This document shows positions 1 through 5,894 of a stretch of 8,852 nucleotides of DNA, one piece after another. Every line of letters begins with the position of its first letter. Within the stretch, counting starts at the first letter, position 1. Origin of the DNA: Candidatus Cloacimonadota bacterium. GTDB taxonomy: Bacteria; Cloacimonadota; Cloacimonadia; Cloacimonadales; TCS61. The position numbers were made by a program, and so were the translations under genes. The notes under the pieces were generated by a model. The model saw only the letters and a program-made list of their open reading frames with translations. It had not been told where the DNA came from and searched no databases. The DNA is taken from the NCBI GenBank assembly GCA_003647825.1, contig QMNP01000053.1:1-8852 (forward strand), written 5' to 3'.

Positions 1-213
1 GAGAATTTCGAAAACGTTTTTGCCACATTGGAAGGTGGTTACAACATCGAACTTCTCCCGAAATGTTTATATAATTTTCTGGACGGTATAAACAATAATG
101 AAATGCAGCATGAAGAGATAATCACAGATTCAATGATACAAACCTTCTACGAATATGAAGGTCGCAAAGCACTTACCGTGCAATTGTTAAAAAAGCACTG
201 GAAATCAATTTAA
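1..213 (+). CDS. Histone deacetylase / AcuC-family protein, C-terminal 70 residues (5' end outside window)
   Basis: The reading frame is open from base 1, so this is the tail of a longer gene. The visible part begins ENFENVFATLEGGYN. The EGGYN motif (fragment residues 11-15) is the signature of class I/II-like zinc deacetylases and AcuC, and its tyrosine (residue 14) is the residue that stabilises the transition state in that family. The following LPKCLYNFLDG helix is also typical of the C-terminus. The zinc-binding Asp/His residues lie upstream and cannot be seen. Family members remove acetyl or other acyl groups from lysines; bacterial AcuC deacetylates acetyl-CoA synthetase. The stop codon is only 30 nt before a gene carrying an acyl-CoA synthetase fused to an acetyltransferase, with no terminator between them, so co-transcription and a role in reversing acetylation are likely. 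Acetylpolyamine amidohydrolase is an alternative within the same superfamily. Confidence 0.85.
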   Translation, partial: ENFENVFATLEGGYNIELLPKCLYNFLDGINNNEMQHEEIITDSMIQTFYEYEGRKALTVQLLKKHWKSI

Positions 214-243
214 TTAATTAAAAAAAAATATAAAGAGGAAATC

Positions 244-2916
244 ATGAGCATTAACAATTTAACAAAGATGTTCAATCCAAAAGTGGTTGCAATATATGGT
301 GCTTCTGCTCGTAAGGGAAGTGTAGGCCATGCTCTTATGGATAACATCATCGGATCGGGTTTTGATGGAATTGTTTACCCTATCAATCCCAAGAGAACGA
401 ATGTATTGGGAGTGAAAACCTACAATACGATCCTGGATGTTCCAGACACAGTTGACCTGGCAATTATTGCCACTCCTGCTAAATCAGCTCCTGCTATCGT
501 GGAAGATTGTGGTATTGCTGGTGTTTCCAGTGTTCTCTTGATTTCTGCCGGATTTGCTGAAGCTGGTGAAGAAGGTAAGAAATTGATGAATCAGATTGCT
601 GAAACTATTCGTAAATACGACATGAGTCTTATCGGACCAAACTGCCTGGGATTTATTAAACCTTCGATCAAGTTCAATGCAACATTTGCCAGTAAAATGG
701 CACTTCCCGGCAAGATCGCTTTTATCTCTCAAAGTGGCGCTTTATGTACAGCAATCCTGGATTGGTCGATAGAACAAAATGTTGGTTTCAGTCACTTCGT
801 TTCCATCGGCTCTATGATGGATATAAGCTTTAATGACTTGATCGACTATTTTGGAACAGATTCGCAAACCAACAGTATCGTGATTTACATGGAATCACTC
901 AAAGATGCCAGAAGTTTTTTGAGTGCCGCCAGAGCTTTTGCCCGTAATAAACCGATCATTGTATTGAAGGCAGGGAAAAGTTCTGAAGGTGCGCAGGCAG
1001 CAATGTCCCACACCGGCAGCCTGGCAGGAAATGATTTCGTATTTGATGCTGCTTTCAAAAGAGCAGGTATTATCCGAGTTGATACTATTGAAGAACTTTT
1101 CCATATTGCTCAGGCTCTTGCTATGCAGCCCAGACCTACTAATAATAGACTGGCGATTGTAACAAATGCGGGTGGTCCTGGTGTAATTGCTACCGACACG
1201 CTCATTGCAAATGGTGGAAAACTGGCTAAACTTTCAGATGAGATCATCGAAGAATTGAATCAGCACCTCTCTCCCCACTGGAGCAAAGGGAATCCGCTTG
1301 ACGTCTTGGGAGATGCAGGTCCTGTGCAATATGCCAAAGCATTGGAAATGTGTTCCAAAGACAGAAACGTAGATGGAATTCTGGTAATACTAACACCTCA
1401 ATCTATGACCGATCCCACAGCCGTAGCAGAAGAACTAACAGAATTCGCTAAAAAAAGCACAAAAACAGTTCTTGCCTGCTGGATGGGAGCATCAGATATT
1501 TATGAAGGTCAGAAGATTTTAGAAGCCAATAATATACCTGTTTACCAAACTCCTGAAGATGCAGTTAAAGCTTTCATGATAATGTATGATTACTCCAGAA
1601 ATTTACAGATCCTTCATGAAACACCGGCCCAAATACCGACTCAATTCCAGCCTAATAAAAAAGCTAATAAAGAACTCATTAATATGGTTTTGAATGATAA
1701 CAGATCTGTGATGACTGAATATGAAGCCAAACAATTCCTGGCAAATTATGATATTCCTGTAATCAAAAACGGCATTGCAACAAACGAAGAAGAAGCCATA
1801 AAATTAGCAGAAGAAATTGGTTATCCTCTGGTTATGAAAATTGCTTCACCAGATATTCTTCACAAAACAGATGTTGGTGGTGTGAAACTGAATATCCAGG
1901 ATAAAGAAGAGGCCAAAGAAGCTTATAATAAAATTTTGAAATCTTCTACCGAGAAAGTTCCTGATGCAGATATCAGGGGAGTTTTTGTTGAACAGATGAT
2001 GAAACGTAAATATGAGCTTATCATCGGCTGTAAAAAAGATCCGATCTTTGGGCCTACAATAGTGTTTGGAATGGGTGGCGTTGCAGTGGAGATATTCAAA
2101 GATACTCGCGTTGGCCTTCCTCCTTTGAACATGGCTCTGGCCATGAGGATCATAGAAGACACCAAGATTTACAAATTAATTAAAGGCTATCGGGGAATGC
2201 CGGGAGCAGATATTCAGGCAATTCAATTCCTACTTTATAAATTTGCGTATTTGCTGATGGATTTCCCTCAGATCAATGAAATCGACATCAATCCATTTGG
2301 TGTAGACGAACGTGGTGGTATTGTATTGGATGCTAAGGTGATGCTGGATAAGGATTATGTTCAGATCGATGACAACAGCAATAAACACCTGGTAATTTCA
2401 CCTTATCCATCTGAATACACAACTACATATACAATGAAAGATGGACAGAAAGCTATTCTGAGAGCGATCAAGCCGGAAGACGAATTTATGGAAAAAGAGA
2501 TGTTCTCAAACTTCTCGGAACGTACTCAGAGATTCCGTTTCTTTCAGTTGATCAGTGATATTTCACACGAACAGCTTATCCGATACACACAGATCGATTA
2601 TGATCGTGAGATTGCCATCATTGCAGAAATTGAAGATGAAGGCAGAAAAAAGATGGCTGGTGTTGTTCGCCTTATTGCTGACCAATACAATGAAACTGCT
2701 GAATATGCTATTGTAATCGCTGATCCCTGGCAGAATAAGGGATTGGGTAATAAGTTCACCGATTATATTCATGAAATTGCTAAAGCTCGCGGCATCAAAA
2801 AAATCTGTGCAAATGTATTAGCTACCAATCATATCATGCAGCACATGTTTAGAGCTCGCGGTTATAAAATGGAAAGAGTTGATGATGGATATTACGCTGA
2901 ACTTGAGATTAATTAG
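244..2916 (+). CDS. ADP-forming acyl/acetyl-CoA synthetase (alpha-beta fusion) with C-terminal GNAT acetyltransferase domain (Pat-like architecture)
   Basis: 890 residues. Domains in order: CoA-binding Rossmann domain (about 8-140, with the glycine-rich YGASARKGSVG), succinyl-CoA-ligase-like domains (about 155-460), ATP-grasp domain (about 485-705, with SPDILHKTDVGGV at 535-547 and EIDINPF at 679-685), and a GNAT domain (about 730-890, with acetyl-CoA loop QNKGLG at 830-835 and glutamate 820 in AEYAIVI). The layout and length match the protein acetyltransferase Pat/YfiQ. From family knowledge, enteric Pat has a dead synthetase half lacking the phospho-histidine. Here the SHTG histidine (His256) and the ATP-grasp histidine (His540) are both present, so the synthetase may be active (acetyl-CoA + ADP + Pi to acetate + ATP and CoA, or the reverse), with the GNAT domain acetylating this or another protein. 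The start ATG has GAGGAA at 235-240. It lies just downstream of a deacetylase gene. Substrate preference (acetate or other acyl groups) cannot be read from sequence. Confidence 0.93.
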   Translation: MSINNLTKMFNPKVVAIYGASARKGSVGHALMDNIIGSGFDGIVYPINPKRTNVLGVKTYNTILDVPDTVDLAIIATPAKSAPAIVEDCGIAGVSSVLLISAGFAEAGEEGKKLMNQIAETIRKYDMSLIGPNCLGFIKPSIKFNATFASKMALPGKIAFISQSGALCTAILDWSIEQNVGFSHFVSIGSMMDISFNDLIDYFGTDSQTNSIVIYMESLKDARSFLSAARAFARNKPIIVLKAGKSSEGAQAAMSHTGSLAGNDFVFDAAFKRAGIIRVDTIEELFHIAQALAMQPRPTNNRLAIVTNAGGPGVIATDTLIANGGKLAKLSDEIIEELNQHLSPHWSKGNPLDVLGDAGPVQYAKALEMCSKDRNVDGILVILTPQSMTDPTAVAEELTEFAKKSTKTVLACWMGASDIYEGQKILEANNIPVYQTPEDAVKAFMIMYDYSRNLQILHETPAQIPTQFQPNKKANKELINMVLNDNRSVMTEYEAKQFLANYDIPVIKNGIATNEEEAIKLAEEIGYPLVMKIASPDILHKTDVGGVKLNIQDKEEAKEAYNKILKSSTEKVPDADIRGVFVEQMMKRKYELIIGCKKDPIFGPTIVFGMGGVAVEIFKDTRVGLPPLNMALAMRIIEDTKIYKLIKGYRGMPGADIQAIQFLLYKFAYLLMDFPQINEIDINPFGVDERGGIVLDAKVMLDKDYVQIDDNSNKHLVISPYPSEYTTTYTMKDGQKAILRAIKPEDEFMEKEMFSNFSERTQRFRFFQLISDISHEQLIRYTQIDYDREIAIIAEIEDEGRKKMAGVVRLIADQYNETAEYAIVIADPWQNKGLGNKFTDYIHEIAKARGIKKICANVLATNHIMQHMFRARGYKMERVDDGYYAELEIN

Positions 2917-2934
2917 AATAAAGAATCTATAAAC

Positions 2935-2972
2935 AAAAAACCGGCACGTAAAAAATTACATGCCGGTTTTTT
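2935..2972. terminator. Bidirectional intrinsic terminator between convergent genes
   Basis: A six-A run (2935-2940), then CCGGCA (2941-2946), one C, GTAA, an AAAA loop, TTAC, one A, TGCCGG (2961-2966) and a six-T run (2967-2972). The stem is 6 bp plus 4 bp with one internal C/A mismatch on the top strand. Being flanked by A6 and T6, it works as a hairpin plus U-tract for both strands. It sits 18 nt after the synthetase stop and 16 nt after the thioredoxin stop on the other strand. Confidence 0.92.
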
Positions 2973-2988
2973 ATTTCTTTGTTAAGAA

Positions 2989-3417
2989 CTAATCAACTTT
3001 CAATACTTCATTGATCATTCTCACAAATTCTGATTTTGGTAATGCACCAGCAGACATTTGAGGTTGTCCTTCCATGGGAATAAACAAAATTGATGGGATA
3101 CTGCGAATTCCGAACATTCCGGCCAACTGTCGTTCTACATCGGTATCAACTTTGTAAATTACAATTTTGCCTTCATATTCCTCAGCTAAATCTTTCATAA
3201 TGGGTGCAACCTGTTTGCAGGGGCCACACCAATCTGCATAAAAATCTATTATTGCAGGTAAATCACCTTTATAACTCCACTGCTGATTGTTCTCATAATC
3301 AAATACATTTTCTTTAAATCCGTCTAGCTTCAGTTGGATCGGTTTTCCACTTTCTGCAGCATTCAGAACCACTGCCAGAACCAGCAGAGATAAAACTAAT
3401 ATTACTTTATTTTTCAT
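2989..3417 (-). CDS. Exported (periplasmic) thioredoxin
   Basis: 142 residues. The N-terminus has Lys2 and Lys4, a hydrophobic core (about 5-18) and a small-residue site (LNAAES, cleavage probably after residue 20 or 21). There is no lipobox cysteine, so it is probably a soluble exported protein. The mature part is a complete thioredoxin domain: ADWCGPCK with redox cysteines 64 and 67, and the cis-proline at 108 in RSIPS. The insert between signal peptide and core (about 22-50) is longer than in cytoplasmic thioredoxin, as in periplasmic thioredoxins of other Gram-negative phyla. The ATG is preceded by AGGAGA (3422-3427), which overlaps the stop codon of the upstream glutaredoxin gene, suggesting translational coupling. 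It would need electrons carried across the membrane (CcdA/DsbD type), and no such gene is in the window. It may reduce periplasmic disulfides or apocytochromes. Confidence 0.93.
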   Translation of the reverse strand: MKNKVILVLSLLVLAVVLNAAESGKPIQLKLDGFKENVFDYENNQQWSYKGDLPAIIDFYADWCGPCKQVAPIMKDLAEEYEGKIVIYKVDTDVERQLAGMFGIRSIPSILFIPMEGQPQMSAGALPKSEFVRMINEVLKVD

Positions 3418-3425
3418 GATTTCTC

Positions 3426-3665
3426 CTAGTTTTTAATATTTAATAATCTATCGATCTTGTTCTTATCGAAGCCAACCACAGGTACATTGTTGATCCACAT
3501 TTGCGGAACTCCCTGCTGACCAGTTTTGCGAACCATATCTCTTGCTGCCTTTTCATCTCTGGATACATCCACATTTGTAAACCTAATCCTATTTTCTTTC
3601 AGATAACTCTTGACCTTGCGACACCAACTGCAGGTTGGAGTACTAAAAACTATAACTTTCTTCAT
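3426..3665 (-). CDS. Small glutaredoxin / NrdH-like redoxin (CSWC active site)
   Basis: 79 residues, the usual size for a minimal glutaredoxin. It starts MKKVIVFSTPTCSWC: a beta strand followed by the CxxC active site, cysteines 12 and 15. The cis-proline is Pro54 in QQGVP, and the GFD turn (65-67) matches the C-terminal glycine motif of the fold. Such proteins without a clear glutathione-binding set are often reduced directly by thioredoxin reductase, and a reductase gene lies 66 nt upstream in the same direction. The Shine-Dalgarno is GAGGTG (in the bottom strand of about 3674-3679). The stop codon is 8 nt before the exported thioredoxin start and lies inside its ribosome-binding site. Family membership is clear; the specific partner (ribonucleotide reductase, peroxidase or other) is not. 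Confidence 0.92.
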   Translation of the reverse strand: MKKVIVFSTPTCSWCRKVKSYLKENRIRFTNVDVSRDEKAARDMVRKTGQQGVPQMWINNVPVVGFDKNKIDRLLNIKN

Positions 3666-3731
3666 GTTTTAACACCTCACAATACTATTTCTATATTTTA
3701 AGTTAATTGAATATTTTATAATGTCAAACAA

Positions 3732-4655
3732 TTAACTTTGAAGATATTCTATCGCACTTAATGCAGCAATTGTTCCGTCTGAAACTGCAGTAGTAATTTG
3801 TCGATATTTCTTCTCCCTCACATCACCGGCAACAAAAACACCTTTGATGTTAGTCTGCATATTTTCATCAGATAGAACTTCTTCTCTTTCATTAAGATGG
3901 ATTACATCTTTTAACTTATCTGTATTTGGAATATAACCGATATACACAAAAACTCCATCGGTTTTCAATTCACTAAATTCACCTGTTTTCTGATTCTGAA
4001 TTATTACGCCTTCAACGTTTTGTTCACCAAGATATTCAGTTATTTTCGATTCCAGAATAAATGATATTTTGCTATTTTTTTCTGCCTGTTCGATTGCATA
4101 TTCATGTGCTTGAAAATTATCAAATTGGTGAATAACCGTAATTGATTTCACCCATTTTGTGAGTGAAACAGCCTCTTCCAAAGCTGAATTTCCACCACCA
4201 ACAACAATCACATCTTTGCCAGTATAAAAATCTCCATCGCAAGTAGCACAATAGGAAATTCCTAATCCTTTAAATTTATCTTCGTTTTTCGCACCCAATT
4301 TCCTAGGTTTTCCGCCGGTAGCCAGAATCATTACATCAGCAGTGAATATTTCATCATCATCGATCTCTACCATTTTCTTTTTAGAAGTAAGATCTAACTT
4401 GGTAATTTCAACATTAGATTCAATATCACATCCAAATTCTTTTGCCTGATTTTTCATAACCTGTGATATTTCTCTACCGCTGGCTTCTCTTACTCCTGGA
4501 TAGTTTGCCACAGCGTGCGTAAGAACCATTTGCCCACCAATCGAACCCTCGTTGATAATCAGTGTTTTCAAGTTCGCACGAGCCAGATAAATGCCGGCAG
4601 ACAGGCCTGCAGCTCCAGCTCCTAATACAATTGCATCATAATGCTCAGCATTCAT
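3732..4655 (-). CDS. trxB: Thioredoxin-disulfide reductase-like flavoprotein
   Basis: 307 residues, normal for low-molecular-weight thioredoxin reductase. FAD-binding GAGAAG is at 12-17, HAVANYPG at 47-54, the redox-active CATC at 136-139 followed by DGDFY, the second dinucleotide fold GGGNSA at 153-158, and the C-terminal FAD motif GVFVAGDVR at 272-280. The enzyme moves electrons from a pyridine nucleotide or other donor through FAD and the CATC pair to thioredoxin-like proteins. The stretch that normally reads HRRxxxR and grips the NADPH 2'-phosphate reads HQFDNFQ (176-182), so NADPH specificity is doubtful; NADH or a ferredoxin-type donor is possible. The start is set at ATG 4655: a TTG at 4670 would give 312 residues, but it sits within the TTGAGGAA that contains the Shine-Dalgarno for the ATG. 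It lies among three redoxin genes on the same strand, which are probably its substrates. Confidence 0.92.
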   Translation of the reverse strand: MNAEHYDAIVLGAGAAGLSAGIYLARANLKTLIINEGSIGGQMVLTHAVANYPGVREASGREISQVMKNQAKEFGCDIESNVEITKLDLTSKKKMVEIDDDEIFTADVMILATGGKPRKLGAKNEDKFKGLGISYCATCDGDFYTGKDVIVVGGGNSALEEAVSLTKWVKSITVIHQFDNFQAHEYAIEQAEKNSKISFILESKITEYLGEQNVEGVIIQNQKTGEFSELKTDGVFVYIGYIPNTDKLKDVIHLNEREEVLSDENMQTNIKGVFVAGDVREKKYRQITTAVSDGTIAALSAIEYLQS

Positions 4656-4660
4656 GTTAT

Positions 4661-4668
4661 TTTTCCTC
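4661..4668 (-). promoter_or_regulatory. Ribosome-binding site that decides the trxB start
   Basis: On the minus strand GAGGAA lies about 8 nt upstream of the ATG at 4655. The alternative TTG start at 4670 overlaps this element and has no purine-rich site at the right distance of its own. The shorter 307-residue product is therefore preferred; it begins MNAEHYDAIVLGAG, the normal N-terminus for the family. Confidence 0.75.
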
Positions 4669-4680
4669 AAATTTTTCTAC

Positions 4681-4720
4681 CCTTCGATACATTCGGCAAT
4701 TGCCGAGCACTCAAGATGAT
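4681..4720 (-). repeat. Intergenic palindromic repeat, copy A (inverted relative to copy B)
   Basis: Read on the minus strand, it has a left arm TCATCTTGAGTGC, a core palindrome TCGGCAATTGCCGA (plus-strand 4693-4706, perfect over 14 nt), and a right arm ending ATCGAAGG. The arms match those of copy B at 4748-4790 (TGAGT and ATCGAAG shared), while the stems differ in sequence but both still pair. This is the pattern of a dispersed, structure-conserved intergenic repeat. It sits 26 nt upstream of the trxB start. Confidence 0.75.
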
Positions 4721-4747
4721 ATGGTTTAGTTTTACAAACAGAAAACT

Positions 4748-4790
4748 GTCACACTGAGTAGTCCCGAGATTTCGGGATAAATCGAAGTGT
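4748..4790 (+). repeat. Intergenic palindromic repeat, copy B
   Basis: It begins GTCACACTGAGTAG, then has the stem TCCCGA (4762-4767), a GATT loop and TCGGGA (4772-4777), and ends ATCGAAGTGT. An outer pairing ACACT (4751-4755) with AGTGT (4786-4790) closes a larger structure. It ends 4 nt beyond the stop codon of the small thioredoxin-like gene and is in inverted orientation to copy A, so the pair flanks a 27-nt spacer. It may act as an mRNA 3'-end or processing structure; no T-run follows, so it is not an ordinary terminator. Confidence 0.75.
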
Positions 4791-4793
4791 AGA

Positions 4794-5135
4794 TTAAACT
4801 AAATACTCTTCTATTATTGATTTTATCTGCTTTTTGTTCTGAATGCTACTTGTTGCTTTTACAGCTTTTCCATTTTTGAAGTAGAATGTGAAAGGCAATC
4901 CCATAAATCCCCTGGCTAATTGGTGATTTCTGAGTACATGTGCTTCAGGAATATCAAAATCCATATCATAAAATTTTACATTCTCATATTTTTCTTCCAG
5001 ATTTTCCATAACATCGTAAACAGGAAGACACATTGGCCCCATTCTGCCACAACAGATCATAACATTTTCATTATTCTTAATAACTTCGTTGAATTCTTCT
5101 TCACTTTTAATGTGTTTCAAATTTGTTCCTAACAT
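4794..5135 (-). CDS. Small thioredoxin-fold protein with non-canonical CCGRMGPMC motif
   Basis: 113 residues from the preferred start. The order of elements fits a thioredoxin fold: an N-terminal alpha/beta part, strand NVMI followed by cysteines 28, 29 and 36 in CCGRMGPMC, a helix (PVYDVMENLEEKYE), a strand (VKFYDMDFD), the conserved cis-proline in MGLPF (Pro81), then strands TFYFKNGKAV and a final helix. The two outer active-site positions are six residues apart (Cys29 and Cys36) rather than the usual CxxC, with an extra adjacent cysteine. No signal peptide is seen. Its position just upstream of trxB on the same strand suggests that it is a dedicated redox partner. A thiol-redox role is inferred; it could instead bind a metal or a cofactor through its three cysteines. 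Confidence 0.82.
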   Translation of the reverse strand: MLGTNLKHIKSEEEFNEVIKNNENVMICCGRMGPMCLPVYDVMENLEEKYENVKFYDMDFDIPEAHVLRNHQLARGFMGLPFTFYFKNGKAVKATSSIQNKKQIKSIIEEYLV

Positions 5136-5143
5136 TTGTTCCA

Positions 5144-5150
5144 TCTCCTA
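5144..5150 (-). promoter_or_regulatory. Ribosome-binding site that favours the internal ATG of the small thioredoxin-like gene
   Basis: On the minus strand the AGGAG (plus-strand 5145-5149) directly abuts an ATG at 5144, with no spacing, and lies 9 nt before a second in-frame ATG at 5135. Normal spacing supports initiation at 5135, giving 113 rather than 116 residues. The difference is only three residues (MEQ). Confidence 0.65.
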
Positions 5151-5751
5151 TACATAAATTTTATTTATAGTAAACATAATGAAATATTTAATATTAGCAA
5201 ATATAATTTCAATAAAAAGATATTTTTGTGCTTGAAACTATATTTCTTACATCATTTTCAGCAATTTAGTTATTTAAATCAAATAATGCAGCAGCATAAA
5301 TTCAAGTTCAATAAATTTTACATTCCAATGCAATGATGAAATTCGATTACTTCTTATATATCAATTTGTTGAACTGCATTGCAGTAGAAATTTATCTCAA
5401 AAACATCTCTCTATTTTATTACTTTATTTGGATATTTTTCTCACATTTCTACTTCATGGATTGATTGACTCAACTATAGGAAACTAACGTATTAACTTTA
5501 CTGTTTTTGAATACTCAGAATTCAATAGCATTATTTGGTTTAATCACTATCTCGATCTTACCACCGTTGTAATCTTTTGAATTATTGGTAAAAGCTTAGA
5601 TCACTACCTTAGTGAATTGCTAACAAGCCAGGATTCTGTAAAAGAGAGTTTTTGAACGAAAGTGGGAAAAATACGTTTTGTGGGATAAGCTTTTCGCTGT
5701 TACATTCGCAGCAATCTCATTAAAATTAAATGGTTAGGAGTATAGATTACA

Positions 5752-5765
5752 CCGGCATTTGCCGG
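5752..5765. repeat. Short GC-rich palindrome CCGGCATTTGCCGG
   Basis: A perfect CCGGCA/TGCCGG inverted repeat around TT, GC-rich in an otherwise AT-rich spacer about 130 nt upstream of the kinase start. Its core resembles that of copy A of the palindromic repeat (TCGGCAATTGCCGA), but the flanking arms of that family are not present. It could be a protein-binding site or a worn repeat. Confidence 0.4.
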
Positions 5766-5791
5766 ACGCAAAGACAAAGATGTTATTAAGC

Positions 5792-5824
5792 AGAACTCAT
5801 TAATTGTTCTAAATAAAGAGTTCT
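5792..5824 (+). promoter_or_regulatory. Possible leader structure with two mutually exclusive hairpins
   Basis: AGAACTC (5792-5798) can pair with GAGTTCT (5818-5824) over 7 bp. Its first five bases can instead pair with GTTCT at 5806-5810. The two pairings exclude each other. This lies about 70 nt before the kinase start, within a plausible 5' leader. There is no terminator-like T-run, so an attenuation role is only a guess. Confidence 0.25.
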
Positions 5825-5894
5825 AATTCAGGAAATCTTTGACATCACATTCAAGGCAATTTTTCTAGTTTCAAGTTATTAGGAGAATTGATTT

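Larger units (their letters stand above)
5136..5894. other. Long AT-rich non-coding stretch upstream of the sugar kinase
   Basis: I see no convincing gene in these 759 nt; the open frames are short, lack ribosome-binding sites and encode low-complexity, Ile/Lys/Phe/Asn-rich peptides. It contains several small palindromes: ACTGCA-T-TGCAGT (5373-5385), TCACTA-CCT-TAGTGA (5601-5615), CCGGCA-TT-TGCCGG (5752-5765), and AGAACTC (5792-5798) pairing with GAGTTCT (5818-5824). It divides the minus-strand redox cluster from the plus-strand kinase, so it must hold the divergent promoters, but no consensus -10/-35 pair stands out. Confidence 0.6.

Noticed and set aside
4656..4670. TTG start adding five residues to trxB
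   Set aside because: The TTG lies within the sequence that contains the Shine-Dalgarno for ATG 4655; the shorter protein has the normal N-terminus.
5136..5336. Plus-strand open frame of 66 codons in the long gap
   Set aside because: No ribosome-binding site, peptide of low complexity (Phe/Asn/Lys/Ile) as expected from AT-rich non-coding DNA, and its start overlaps the other strand's initiation region.
5839..5867. TTGACA as a -35 box upstream of the kinase
   Set aside because: Exact -35 match, but the sequence 17-18 nt further on (TTTCTA) is a poor -10, so no promoter is claimed. A second TTGACA at 7142-7147 likewise has no matching -10.
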